Shown: piece after piece, positions 46,281 to 57,371 of the stretch
How the letters are laid out: each line of letters begins with the position of its first letter
Position numbering within the stretch: the stretch's first letter is position 1
Source of the DNA: Helichrysum umbraculigerum
Taxonomy: Eukaryota > Streptophyta > Magnoliopsida > Asterales > Asteraceae
Direction: 5' to 3'
Assembly: GCA_949592205.1 (NCBI GenBank)
Contig: CATIUR010000001.1
Coordinates: forward strand, 72,831,559-72,895,558
DNA: 64,000 nucleotides
Notes under the pieces: model-generated
Database searches by the model: none
Told to the model about the DNA's origin: nothing
The model's input: only the letters and a program-made list of their open reading frames with translations
Position numbers and translations under genes: made by a program

Positions 46281-47514
46281 CTGTACTTAGATTCTGTAAG
46301 CACATTTTTACAACAAAAATGTCAAACTTGTACAACTTCAAAACGCTTACACGATACAACTTTTCAATCATAATGAAAATTTACTTTTCAAGGTTAACAC
46401 GTCGAGACATAAGGAGAACATTAACATATTTAAATTCAAACAATCACCAACGGGCCGTATACATTTTCAAAACCTAATTCACAATCAAACAAGTCGTTGT
46501 AACTTGTATCAAGTCAATCAAACAAGTCGTAGTAACTTGTAACTATACAAACAACCAAATCGGGGTAATTTGGACATCAAGTTAAGCAAACAATTTCAAT
46601 GGTAGTCTTTTGAGATAACGGTACAATTAATAACAATTCAAGTGTCGTGGACACATTCAGGTTTCAAGACCTTGGACACCAAATTACAGCTAATTACCTC
46701 AAGTTTATTAAATTAAACACTTCAAGAATCAGGTGAGTTTCATGGCCCCATTTTCACTACTTTTACTAGGGGTGTGATATTACTACTTCATTTTGTTTTA
46801 CAAGTAGAACGCAAGTGCCAAACTTCAAATACTACATGAGTTTCTAGCTAATCAATTTAAAGCCCTCCATAGCATAGTCTCTAGTATTTATAGCGTGAAT
46901 GTTAGTATATGATATCATATGGGATTGACAATCCTCATCCGGGTTAGCACGCATTAAACGGTCAAACGGATGTATTAGCATTTGGGAAGACGAGTGTTGA
47001 TTAGGCACTCGTAGGAGGCATTTCAAGTTAGGTTTCCTTAAGTGGGCCTGACAAATCAAGTTAAGCTCAGACTATGTGCTCATGGACAGTATAACTTTTA
47101 TTTTGCTTAATTGCATTTTAAATTCAATATAAATCTTGCGGTTCTTACAACTATACATTGACATACAAACCTGTGAGCTCACCAGCGTTTTCGCTGACCC
47201 ATTTTAGTATGTATCACAGGTACCCAGCAGTAGTTTGGCTGCACAAGCAGGAATTATTAGCTCGAGTCAGCATACATACAACTAGAGATTGGACTGCATT
47301 ATTATATTTTGTAAAAGTAATTATGCTATGTAATCTCTAAATTTCAGGAACCGAGCTAATGTAACTATATTTTGATGTAAACATTTACTTTATTTATACA
47401 AGTTTAAAACGACGCATATAGTGGTCGTTCATTATATCTTATGTGCTTTGTATATTGATTAGTGACACCCAAATCAAGCTTCCGCAAATCATTAAATTTG
47501 GGGGTGCCACAGAT

Positions 47515-47526
47515 TGGTATCAGAGC
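47515..47526 (+). other. Primer-binding site of E
   Basis: TGGTATCAGAGC, complementary to initiator tRNA-Met, three bases after the 5' LTR end. The leader to the gag ATG is 436 bp and has no ORF of note. Confidence 0.95.
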
Positions 47527-47962
47527 CTATGGTTATAGTGAACTAGGTTGCATTTAGTGGACCTAGACTATGACCGTTAGGCAGTATTCCTTATTAGTTA
47601 TGACTAGTTAAGGGATTACATCATACGACTTTAATTTAACATAGCCTGATCAACTATGTACAATTAGAGAAAGATGATGTGAAATCTGAAAGAGTTATGT
47701 TGAACAGGAATGCATTAGTTGACTCTGACCTCGAGAGAAACGGGACTCAAAACACGTCTGTGCTAGACACTCAATAGGTGATTATGTGATACACATATAT
47801 TTACATGAATAGACTTCATTACAACTTTAGGCTATATTATATTATATAAATATAGGCCTCTTTCTCTCTAACGTTTTGTCTTGGGATGACAAACACACCA
47901 CTAGTACATCACACTCGGACTAGTATCTTATTTCATTTCCTTGTTCATTCTTACTCAGCATC

Positions 47963-50900
47963 ATGCCTCCTCGTCGTCAAATTACCCTTAGCGAAGCTGA
48001 GATCGCGGGAATCATTGCCCGCAGTGTGACCGAAGCCTTGGCTACCCGAACACCACCCGGTAGCGAGGACACAGCAACCAATACTCCATCACCCAAACCC
48101 TGCTCCTATAAGGACTTTCTTAGCTGTAAACCGCTATACTTCAAGGGCACGGAAGGTGCCATTGGCTTAATTCGTTGGATTGAGCGCATGGAATCTGTTT
48201 TCAGTCTCTGCGATTGCACTGAGAACAACAAGGTCAAATTCGCTGCTTACACCTTTCAGGAAGGTGCACTCACGTGGTGGAAAACCCACGCAAACTCTGT
48301 AGGCCTTGAGGTTGCAAATCGACTTCCTTGGGCCGAACTGAAAAAGAAGCTGACAGAAAAGTACTGTCCTGAAGAGGAATTACACAGGCTAGAGGAAGAA
48401 TTCTGGCACCTGACGGTGCAGGGAAATGATGTTGCTGAATATACCACCAAGTTTCAGCACTTTGCTTTATTATGCCCGGGTTTGGTCGAACCAGAAAGTA
48501 AGGGCATTAAGAAATACATTCGTGGACTCCCCGAGAACATCCAGGGAAACGTCGCCTCATCCAAACCAACTACTACTGAGAGTGCCATTCGATTGGCCCA
48601 CGAACTCATGGCTCTAGTTGTCAGCCGTGAGACCTCCAACACCTCATCCTCCAACAACAACAAACGCAAATCCACTGAACACCACCACAACTCAAACAAG
48701 AAAAACAACGCCATCCAAGTCTACACCTCAAACTCTGAAACCACCCGCAGCTACACCGGGGACAGACCTTATTGTCTCAAGTGTAACTATCACCACTTTG
48801 GTCAGTGCAATACCCCTTGCAACAACTGCAGGAGGTACGGGCATTCGACTAAGGATTGCCGAGCTCCCAGATCCAACAACAACCCATCTGACAAAAATGC
48901 CCGACAACCTAAGTCCTGCTACGAATGTGGAAACCCAGGACACTTTAGGGATTCTTGCCCAAAATTGAAGAACAAGGGCAACAACAACAACCACCGCAAC
49001 AACAACAACGCCAAACGTAGCGCCTTCGTGATCAACTCAGGGGACGCCCGTCAGGACCCGAATGTGGTCACGGGTATGTTCCTCCTCAACAATTTAACTG
49101 CTTCCATTCTGTTTGATACTGGTGCCGATAGGAGTTTTATTTCCGATGAATTTTGCCCTCTACTTGACATTACACCTGTTGCTTTAGACGTTAAGTACAC
49201 CGTAGAGCTAGCAAATGGCAAGTTGATAGAAACCAATAGTGTGATACCTAATTGCACGTTAAATCTAGCCGACGAAACCTTCTCCATAGATCTTATGCCT
49301 GTTGAGATAGGAAGTTTCGATGTCATCGTAGGCATGGACTGGTTATCCAAACATCACGCCGAAATCATTTGCCATGACAAAATTGTTCGCATACCTCTCG
49401 CCGTCGGTAGAACCCTGATCATACAGGGGGAGACCGGTGGGACGAGGCTTAACATCATCTCTTGTCTTAAAACCCGGAAATTTCTGAGAAAGGGATATCC
49501 ATCAATCCTCGCGCACATCATGGAGAAAAAGTCGGAGGAGAAGCGACTTGAGGATGTTCCAATTGTTCGAGACTTTCCAGAAGTCTTTCCTGAGGAACTG
49601 CCTGGTCTACCACCACCAAGACAGGTTGAGTTCTCAATCGATCTTGTACCGGATGCTGCGCCTGTGGCCCGAGCACCATACCGTTTAGCTCCATCCGAAC
49701 TTCAGGAGCTGTCCACCCAGTTACAGGAACTCCTGGAACGAGGGTTTATCAGGCCGAGTTCTTCACCTTGGGGAGCTCCGGTCCTATTTGTTAAGAAGAA
49801 AGATGGTTCTTTTCGAATGTGTATCGACTATCGAGAGTTGAACAAGTTAACTGTCAAGAACCGGTATCCACTTCCTCGAATCGATGACCTGTTCGACCAA
49901 CTTCAAGGGTCGAGTTGTTATTCAAAGATTGATCTCCGATCCGGTTATCACCAATTGCGTGTTCGCGATGCCGATATTCCAAAAACCGCTTTCAGAACCC
50001 GATACGGGCATTACGAATTTCAAGTGATGCCATTCGGCCTAACCAATGCACCGGCTGTATTCATGGACCTTATGAATCGGGTGTGTAAACCTTACCTTGA
50101 CAAGTTTGTCATTGTCTTTATCGATGACATCCTCATATATTCACGAAACAAAGAAGAACACGCGCAACACCTCAAAACCATCCTTGAACTACTTAAACAC
50201 GAGAAGCTCTATGCAAAATTCTCTAAGTGTGAATTCTGGATCCAAACAGTTCAATTCCTTGGTCACGTGATCGACAGTCAGGGAATTCACGTGGACCCGT
50301 CAAAAATTGAAGCTATCAAGGACTGGCAAGCACCCACCACTCTGACCGAAGTACGCCAATTTTTGGGTCTTGCCGGGTATTATCGACGATTCATTGAAAA
50401 TTTCTCCAAAATAGCTCAACCACTCACGTTACTGACTCAGAAGGACAAAAGGTTCGATTGGACCGATAAACAAGAATCAGCATTCCAACTTCTGAAACAA
50501 AAGCTTTGCAGTGCTCTAATTCTATCCTTACCCGAAGGCACTGATGACTTCGTGGTATATTGCGATGCTTCTCATCAAGGTCTCGGTTGTGTGCTTATGC
50601 AACGAGACAAAGTCATAGCTTATGCTTCACGACAGCTCAAGATTCATGAAAAGAATTACACCACCCACGACCTCGAATTAGGAGCCTTCGTTTTCGCCCT
50701 AAAAATTTGGAGACATTACCTCTATGGCACTAGGTGCACAATCTTCACCGACCATAAAAGCCTTCAACACATATTCGATCAGAAGGATCTCAACATGAGG
50801 CAACGTCGATGGGTCGAGTTGCTTACGGATTACGACTGCGAACTCAAATATCATCCAGGCAAAGCAAATGTTGTTACTGACGCCCTCAGTCGAAAAGAGC

Positions 50901-52405
50901 GAGTGAAACCACTTCGGGTTCGAGCCCTCAGTATGACCATTCACAACAATTTTAACATTCAAATTCTCACTGCTCAACTCGAAGCCTTAAAACCCGAAAA
51001 TGTCAAAGATGAAGCCTTGCGGGGCATGGATAAACAATTCGAAATCAAACCTAACGGGATTAGGTATTTCTCAAACCGAATCTGGTTGCCTAGATTTGGG
51101 AACCTACGAGACTCGGTGATGGATGAAGCTCACAAGTCCAAATATTCTATCCATCCGGGATCCGATAAGATGTACCACGGCATCAAGGACTTCTACTGGT
51201 GGCCGAACATGAAAGCTGAAATCGCCACCTATGTCAGCAAGTGCCTTACTTGCTCCAAAGTCAAAATCGAATATCAAAAACCTTCTGGTTTACTTCAACA
51301 ACCCAGTCTTCCTGAATGGAAATGGGAACAAATTGCCATGGACTTCATAACCAAACTACCCAAATCCTCAAGCGGTTGCGATTCCATTTGGGTGATCGTG
51401 GATCGTCTCACAAAATCTGCTCACTTCCTGGCAATCAAGGAATCCGACAAAATGGAACGCCTCACCAACATTTATCTGAAGGAAATCGTGACCAAACACG
51501 GTGTTCCAATCTCAATTATCTCCGATAGAGATAGTCGTTTCACTTCACAATTTTGGCAATCACTTCAAAAATCTCTGGGTACTCGACTTGATATGAGTAC
51601 CGCATACCATCCTCAAACCGACGGCCAAAGTGAACGAACCATTCAAACACTGGAAGACATGCTACGGGCCTGCGTAGTAGACTTCGGTGTAAACTGGGAA
51701 AAACACCTACCATTGTGCGAGTTCTCGTACAACAACGGTTATCATACCAGCATCAAAGCTGCACCGTTCGAGGCACTGTACGGTCGTAAGTGCCGGTCAC
51801 CTATCTGTTGGACCGAGGTTGGGGATAGCCAACTCACAGGTCCAGAAATTATTCACGAGACGACCGAGAGGATCGTCGAAATTCAAAACAAGCTCAAGGC
51901 CACGCGTGATCGTCAGAAAAGTTATGCTGACGTGAGACGCAAACCACTCGAGTTCCAAGTTGGGGATCGAGTACTACTCAAAGTATCGCCTTGGAAAGGC
52001 GTAATTCGATTTGGTAAACGAGGGAAGTTGAATCCCAGATACATTGGACCATTCGAGATCCTCGAAAGGATTGGTCCAGTGGCTTATCGATTGCAGCTGC
52101 CATCTGAACTCAGCAGCGTGCATCCCACATTTCATGTTTCAAATCTGAAGAAGTGTCTATCTGATGAGACACTTATCATTCCACTCGACGAAATTCGAGT
52201 TGACGAGAAACTTCACTTCGTTGAGGAACCCGCCGAAATCATGGACCGTGAGGTCAAACAACTTAAACAAAGTCGTATTCCCATCGTCAAAGTTAGGTGG
52301 AATTCGCGGCGCGGTCCGGAATTCACCTGGGAACGGGAAGACCAAATGCGACTCAAGTATCCTCAACTTTTCAATGACTCCACCTCAAACACGACTTCAA
52401 CATAA
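47963..52405 (+). CDS. E gag-pol polyprotein, intact, 1480 aa
   Basis: Single open frame from MPPRRQITL to a TAA just before the PPT. Gag core near residues 40-230 (KGTEGAIGLIRWIERMESVF and ALTWWKTHANSVG). Zinc knuckles CNNCRRYGHSTKDC (286-299) and CYECGNPGHFRDSC (319-332). Aspartic protease DTGA at 385. RT with FIDDILIY (catalytic D721 and D722). RNase H starts about VYCDASHQG (D868). Integrase has an HHCC zinc site (KCLTC) and catalytic D1127, D1188 and E1224, with the canonical 35 residues between the last two. A GPF module (NPRYIGPFEIL) and a C-terminal chromodomain-like end (WNSRRGPEFTWEREDQMR) mark the Tekay chromovirus lineage. Order PR-RT-RH-IN is that of Ty3/gypsy. All key residues are present, so the protein set looks functional. 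No frameshift separates gag from pol. Confidence 0.97.
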   Translation: MPPRRQITLSEAEIAGIIARSVTEALATRTPPGSEDTATNTPSPKPCSYKDFLSCKPLYFKGTEGAIGLIRWIERMESVFSLCDCTENNKVKFAAYTFQEGALTWWKTHANSVGLEVANRLPWAELKKKLTEKYCPEEELHRLEEEFWHLTVQGNDVAEYTTKFQHFALLCPGLVEPESKGIKKYIRGLPENIQGNVASSKPTTTESAIRLAHELMALVVSRETSNTSSSNNNKRKSTEHHHNSNKKNNAIQVYTSNSETTRSYTGDRPYCLKCNYHHFGQCNTPCNNCRRYGHSTKDCRAPRSNNNPSDKNARQPKSCYECGNPGHFRDSCPKLKNKGNNNNHRNNNNAKRSAFVINSGDARQDPNVVTGMFLLNNLTASILFDTGADRSFISDEFCPLLDITPVALDVKYTVELANGKLIETNSVIPNCTLNLADETFSIDLMPVEIGSFDVIVGMDWLSKHHAEIICHDKIVRIPLAVGRTLIIQGETGGTRLNIISCLKTRKFLRKGYPSILAHIMEKKSEEKRLEDVPIVRDFPEVFPEELPGLPPPRQVEFSIDLVPDAAPVARAPYRLAPSELQELSTQLQELLERGFIRPSSSPWGAPVLFVKKKDGSFRMCIDYRELNKLTVKNRYPLPRIDDLFDQLQGSSCYSKIDLRSGYHQLRVRDADIPKTAFRTRYGHYEFQVMPFGLTNAPAVFMDLMNRVCKPYLDKFVIVFIDDILIYSRNKEEHAQHLKTILELLKHEKLYAKFSKCEFWIQTVQFLGHVIDSQGIHVDPSKIEAIKDWQAPTTLTEVRQFLGLAGYYRRFIENFSKIAQPLTLLTQKDKRFDWTDKQESAFQLLKQKLCSALILSLPEGTDDFVVYCDASHQGLGCVLMQRDKVIAYASRQLKIHEKNYTTHDLELGAFVFALKIWRHYLYGTRCTIFTDHKSLQHIFDQKDLNMRQRRWVELLTDYDCELKYHPGKANVVTDALSRKERVKPLRVRALSMTIHNNFNIQILTAQLEALKPENVKDEALRGMDKQFEIKPNGIRYFSNRIWLPRFGNLRDSVMDEAHKSKYSIHPGSDKMYHGIKDFYWWPNMKAEIATYVSKCLTCSKVKIEYQKPSGLLQQPSLPEWKWEQIAMDFITKLPKSSSGCDSIWVIVDRLTKSAHFLAIKESDKMERLTNIYLKEIVTKHGVPISIISDRDSRFTSQFWQSLQKSLGTRLDMSTAYHPQTDGQSERTIQTLEDMLRACVVDFGVNWEKHLPLCEFSYNNGYHTSIKAAPFEALYGRKCRSPICWTEVGDSQLTGPEIIHETTERIVEIQNKLKATRDRQKSYADVRRKPLEFQVGDRVLLKVSPWKGVIRFGKRGKLNPRYIGPFEILERIGPVAYRLQLPSELSSVHPTFHVSNLKKCLSDETLIIPLDEIRVDEKLHFVEEPAEIMDREVKQLKQSRIPIVKVRWNSRRGPEFTWEREDQMRLKYPQLFNDSTSNTTST

Positions 52406-52426
52406 ATTTCGGGACGAAATTCTTCT

Positions 52427-52439
52427 AACGGGGGGAGAA
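52427..52439 (+). other. Polypurine tract of E
   Basis: ACGGGGGGAGAA directly before the 3' LTR, preceded by TTTCGGGACGAAATTCTTCT, a small inverted repeat (TTTCG/CGAAA) conserved before the PPT in H and G. Confidence 0.9.
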
Positions 52440-55062
52440 TGTGACAACCGTCAATTTAGGACTAGAATTTAGTGCCTAAACAAGTATTAATACATGTAAT
52501 TAGTTCTGTGTTAGGCTAATTAATGTATCAATTATTATATATATTGTTGAATATATATCTACACAATGATGCGGTTTGTTTAAATCGTACGAGTTTCAAA
52601 TCGAATGAACTTCGATACATTAAATACGGACGTTGGTGAACAATTTATTTAAGTAATACAAGGATGATTAATAACGTTATCGTATTTAAAAATATTATGT
52701 CAATAATATTTCGTATACAGATTTTATCAAACAATTAATATTAACGCGAATCAGAATGTAACTTCGCAAACGAAACGAGACAATCCACCTTTTCTAATGT
52801 AATTATTAAATAGTTAGTAAAATACTTCAACAAAAATACTGAATAATTATTCATATTTTAAAACGTATATTAAAACCGTAAAATAAATATTTAACGTTTG
52901 AACGACGGAGAAAACGAACACCGCACGGAGCGGGAAAAGCGGGGCGAAAATGAGAGTTAACCTCCCACCCCCACCATCTTTCTTTCATTTCCCATTTCCT
53001 TTCTCTCTCTCCTCTCTTATTTTCTCTCTATCACCACCATCTCCATAATCCATAAAAATCACAAAATAAATACACTAAACGACTTCAAATCATCATACTC
53101 GTTTGGAATAAAACGTTCACCACTTCGCGATCTACAATCCTATCTTTCCGGAATTTCATTTCGGCGATTTGTAAGTTTCCGACACAACTCCGAAAACTCT
53201 CGTTTTTAAGTTTTATAACTTGCTAGTTGTTTGTATAACCTTGTAATGTCCTAAAATGGGTTGGGTAAAAATATTATGTCGATCGATGGCCGGAAAATGC
53301 ATTTTTGAGGTTGAAACTCCGATCAGACTCCGTACGTCGCATTTGGCCTGGAGCAAATGCGACGCAGTGACTTACGTCGCACTATAACCCCAACGTCGCA
53401 TATAGCGACGCAGCCTATTACGTCGCATTGAATTGCGACGTCGCACTTAGCGACGCAGACCCTTACGTCGCAGAAATCAACTACGTCGCCTATAGCGACG
53501 CCACGTACAACGTCGCATTAAATTGCGAAAGTCGCACATAGCGACGCCGTGCCCAACGTCGCAGTCCAGATCTGCGACGTCGCACCCAACGTCGCACAAC
53601 CAGAACCTCAAAAACACAGATTTTTACTAAGTGTCGAGGCTCGAAATTTTATCACTTGATTTCACCCAAATTCAAGTCCGGATGCGTTTTTCCTTAAAAC
53701 AATATAGTAGAAATAAAAATTTTCCAAGCTGACCTGGCAGCTCGACCCCAGCCAGGGGCTCTGCCCCTTGGACCCCGCCAGGGGCTGCCGCCCCTTGGAC
53801 CCCGCTAACCAGGGGCGCTGCCCCCGGACCCCTATACTTAGATTCTGTAAGCACATTTTTACAACAAAAATGTCAAACTTGTACAACTTCAAAACGCTTA
53901 CACGATACAACTTTTCAATCATAATGAAAATTTACTTTTCAAGGTTAACACGTCGAGACATAAGGAGAACATTAACATATTTAAATTCAAACAATCACCA
54001 ACGGGCCGTATACATTTTCAAAACCTAATTCACAATCAAACAAGTCGTTGTAACTTGTATCAAGTCAATCAAACAAGTCGTAGTAACTTGTAACTATACA
54101 AACAACCAAATCGGGGTAATTTGGACATCAAGTTAAGCAAACAATTTCAATGGTAGTCTTTTGAGATAACGGTACAATTAATAACAATTCAAGTGTCGTG
54201 GACACATTCAGGTTTCAAGACCTTGGACACCAAATTACAGCTAATTACCTCAAGTTTATTAAATTAAACACTTCAAGAATCAGGTGAGTTTCATGGCCCC
54301 ATTTTCACTACTTTTACTAGGGGTGTGATATTACTACTTCATTTTGTTTTACAAGTAGAACGCAAGTGCCAAACTTCAAATACTACATGAGTTTCAAGCT
54401 AATCAATTTAAAGCCCTCCATAGCATAGTCTCTAGTATTTATAGCGTGAATGTTAGTATATGATATCATATGGGATTGACAATCCTCATCCGGGTTAGCA
54501 CGCACTAACCGGTCAAACGGATGTATTAGCATTTGGGAAGACGAGTGTTGATTAGGCACTCGTAGGAGGCATTTCAAGTTAGGTTTCCTTAAGTGGGCCT
54601 GACAAATCAAGTTAAGCTCAGACTATGTGCTCATGGACAGTATAACTTTTATTTTGCTTAATTGCATTTTAAATTCAATATAAATCTTGCGGTTCTTACA
54701 ACTATACATTGACATACAAACCTGTGAGCTCACCAGCGTTTTCGCTGACCCATTTTAGTATTTATCACAGGTACCCAGCAGTAGTTTGGCTGTACAAGCA
54801 GGAATTATTAGCTCGAGTCAGCATACATACAACTAGAGATTGGACTGCATTATTATATTTTGTAAAAGTAATTATGCTATGTAATCTCTAAATTTCAGGA
54901 ACCGAGCTAATGTAACTATATTTTGATGTAAACATTTACTTTATTTATACAAGTTTAAAACGACGCATATAGTGGTCGTTCATTATATCTTATGTGCTTT
55001 GTATATTGATTAGTGACACCCAAATCAAGCTTCCGCAAATCATTAAATTTGGGGGTGCCACA
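52440..55062 (+). mobile_element. 3' LTR of E
   Basis: 2623 bp, collinear with the 5' copy. Differences by eye include GTATCCAG/GTATACAG, CGACTTA/TGACTTA at the array start, one deleted A after the array, and TTAAAC/CTAACC near 54502. Confidence 0.95.
53333..53597. repeat. ACGTCGCA/TGCGACG palindrome array, E 3' LTR
   Basis: Collinear with 45781-46045. Confidence 0.92.
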
Positions 55063-55067
55063 GTTGA

Positions 55068-56275
55068 GTAGTGGATAAAACTCATCAGATATGAAGCTTT
55101 TGTCAGCCCCGGTATCAAACAAAACGGAAACGGTTAAATCGTTGAGGAGAAACATACCAGTTACCACATTAGGATCCTGGCGGGCTTCTTCGGTGTTGAG
55201 ACGCTCGGCCGCGGGGGTTGTTGTTGTTATTGTTGTTCCTGTTGGTGTTGTTGTTGTTGCGCTTCGGGCAGGTGTTTCTAAAATGCCCAGTGTTACCGCA
55301 CTCGAAACAGGCTTTCGGTGCGTTGGGGTTGGCGTTTGGATTGGGGGTTCTACAGTCTTTGGCGGCGTGTCCTTGTCGTTTGCACTTGGTACAGGTACAG
55401 GGGCCTTCGTGGTGTAGAGTACACTTAGAACAGTAAGGTTTGTTCCCAGCATACCCTTTCTTGTCCCCCGACCCTGAACCGAAGGTGTAGGCCTTAACAG
55501 TCCCGGCCTTTTTGTTGTTTTGCTGCTGCTGCTGATTGTTGTTGTTCCCGGACCATTTTCTTTTGTTGTCCTCGGTGGTTTTCATTGTTGGTGTCCCACG
55601 GCGGACAATTTGAGCCATGAGCTCGTGTGCCATTCGGAGAACACTTTGGATGGTCCCGGGTTTGGAAGAGGTGACATTCCCTTGGATTGAGTCAGGTAGC
55701 CCCCAAATGTATCTCTCGATACGTTTGTATTCAGGGTCCACCATGGATGGGCATAAAAGAGCAAGCTGGTGGAATCTGGTAGTGTAACTGGTAATGTCGT
55801 TTCCTTGAACTGTGAGGTTCCAGAATTCCTGTTCGAGTTGTTGAAGTTGCTCACGTAAATAGTATTCTTCCCTCAGCATGTTCTTGAGTTCGTCCCAAGG
55901 TATTTGATAAGCAACATCAATACCCTGAGTTTGGGAGTATGAATTCCACCAGGTAAGTGAACCCTCAGACAGAGTGCAAGTGGAGTATTTGACTTTGTTC
56001 TCCTCTTGGCAGTTGCTTATTCGGAAAACGGATTCCATTTTCTTTATCCATTTCATGAGGCCGATGGCTCCTTCGGTTCCCTTAAAGTTGAGAGGTTTAC
56101 AATTCATGAAATCTTTGTAGGTGCAGGGCTTTGGCACAAGTGGGTTGTTGGCTGCACCTCCTGGATTTCCTTGGTTTGGATCGGGGTTATTTCTGGCTGC
56201 TTCTAGGGCCACTTGCGCCATTTGGTTGACGAGTTACTCGATATCGGTGGAGCTCATTTGATGTTTCAGTGCCAT
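55068..56275 (-). pseudogene. H gag and start of protease, broken
   Basis: On the minus strand the ATG at 56275 begins MALKHQMSSTDIE and meets a TAA at 56236-56234. The frame continues from an ATG at 56221 for 350 codons: KGTEGAIGLMKWIKKMESVF, LTWWNSYSQTQG, then knuckles CTKCKRQGHAAKDC and CFECGNTGHFRNTC. A frameshift near 55190 passes to the frame with EARQDPNVVTGMFLLNDL and the protease DTGADKSFISDEF, which E cuts at 55067. Asparagine-rich linkers (NNNNNNN) flank the knuckles. Confidence 0.9.
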
Positions 56276-56598
56276 GATTCTAAAAGAAAGAAAGCAGGAG
56301 GCACATAAGATTTCATTGAGTAAGATTTTAAAGTCTTTGCAGGTGTATACAAGAAGGTAAAACAAGTGTTTACAACAAGATATTCAATAAAGCAAGGAAG
56401 CAACTTTATTTTATTTTTTATTATTATTATTTTTTTTATAACCACATTGAGGCGCAAGATTAAATGATTACAGAGTTTGAAGTTTATAAAATATGCCGGG
56501 CATTGTTACATCCGGTCTTAATTCAAAAGATGATCAAAAGATAGATAGTTTGGCACATCCCGCCTCAATAGGTTACAAAATAGAGTACTAATCTAATC
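56276..56598. other. Spacer between the H extra ORF and gag
   Basis: About 320 bp, minus-strand leader of gag. It contains a T/A-rich tract (about 56405-56440). No ORF. Confidence 0.6.
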
Positions 56599-57276
56599 CT
56601 AACGTAGATGCGGTGGTGGATTTAATGGTGGGAGTAGTGTGACGAATCGTTCCATAGTTTCCGTAAGTCGGCCAATCATTCCGACAGCTTCTCCCAGTTG
56701 TCGCTCCAGCAAGCGCACATGATCTTCGGTTTCTCGCAAGCGTGTCTCACTTTGTTCCAGCCTCGATTGTAGGATAGAGATTTCGTTTCGGTTGCCGATT
56801 ACTTAGTTGTGAACAGTTCCCATGGTTTCGGTGATGTCCTCCTGGTCTTGGTAAATTTGTGCAACCCGACCTTGAGCCAGGAGCATCCAGTTTTGGTAAG
56901 TCTCGTGTTGCTCAGTTTCCATATCATTCAGTCGTCTTTCGTGACAATAGATTCTAGCAGCGAGCACAGGTATGGTATAGTGAGGAGGTTCATCAGTGTG
57001 TAAGGTGTTTTCCGGGTCTAGGTCCTGTGAGGGAATTGGTATGTCCTCATCGGATCTCCAGGCGCAGAGAGTGTATGGTAACCAGTTCCTTCGAGGGATA
57101 TCAGTCCAACGGTAGGCTTGGTTAGGTGTGAAAGTGACGGTGTTACGAGGAGGGTATGGGCTAGCTCGTGCTGGCCTAGTAGTTCCCCATCCTAAGCGAG
57201 AGTTGCGCGATCCTGAACGAGAGCGGGAGGAAAAGGGTGTAGTTGTGTTGGGATTTGTTGCCATTTTCTGTGGCAA
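56599..57276 (-). pseudogene. Extra ORF upstream of gag in H (coiled-coil protein), one nonsense codon
   Basis: A 225-codon frame on the minus strand, MPQKMATNPNTTTPF to the TAG at 56601-56599, with one TAA at 56805-56803 where G has CAA (glutamine). The N-terminus is rich in S, R and P (SSRSRSGSRNSRLGWG). The core PVLAARIYCHERRLNDME, then EQHETYQNWM, then LAQGRVAQIYQDQEDI matches the G frame. The C-terminal part (NEISILQSRLEQSETRLRET) is coiled-coil-like and ends LLPPLNPPPHLR. Length and position equal those of G (229 codons). The family is unknown to me. It could assist packaging, nuclear entry or gag assembly, but nothing in the sequence shows which. Confidence 0.78.
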
Positions 57277-57371
57277 GGAATTTAGTATACGTAAGGTTAC
57301 ACATGAAAATATAATAACCTAGCACATAAGCACGTATAAGGGTTGGTCCCGTTTCTTTCATAGGTCAAGTC
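57277..57371 (-). other. Remnant of the H leader, PBS absent
   Basis: Only about 95 bp separate the extra ORF from LTR sequence, and no TGGTATCAGAGC complement is present, so the PBS and the LTR end next to it were deleted. Confidence 0.7.

Larger units (their letters stand above)
44888..47511 (+). mobile_element. 5' LTR of E
   Basis: 2624 bp, TGTGACAACCG to GGGGGTGCCACA. Blocks in order: GAACACCGCACGGAGCG (about 45364), a CTCTCT/CACCACCAT leader-like stretch, GTAAGT at 45619, the array at 45781-46045, GC hairpins at about 46195-46280, CACCAACGGGCCGTATA at 46445, CAGGTGAGT at 46730, CATCCGGGTTAG at about 46937 and CACAGGT at 47215. Initiation probably lies upstream of the leader-like stretch, but no TATA box could be fixed. 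Confidence 0.95.
44888..55062 (+). mobile_element. Retrotransposon E: intact young Tekay chromovirus
   Basis: 10,175 bp, flanked by GTTGA (44883-44887 and 55063-55067) within the H protease, opposite to H in orientation. Complete LTRs (44888-47511 and 52440-55062), PBS 47515, uninterrupted gag-pol 47963-52405 and PPT 52427-52439. About ten substitutions and one single-base indel separate the LTRs by eye (about 0.4 percent). It is the youngest full element of the nest and could be autonomous. It lacks the extra upstream ORF of G and H. Confidence 0.96.
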
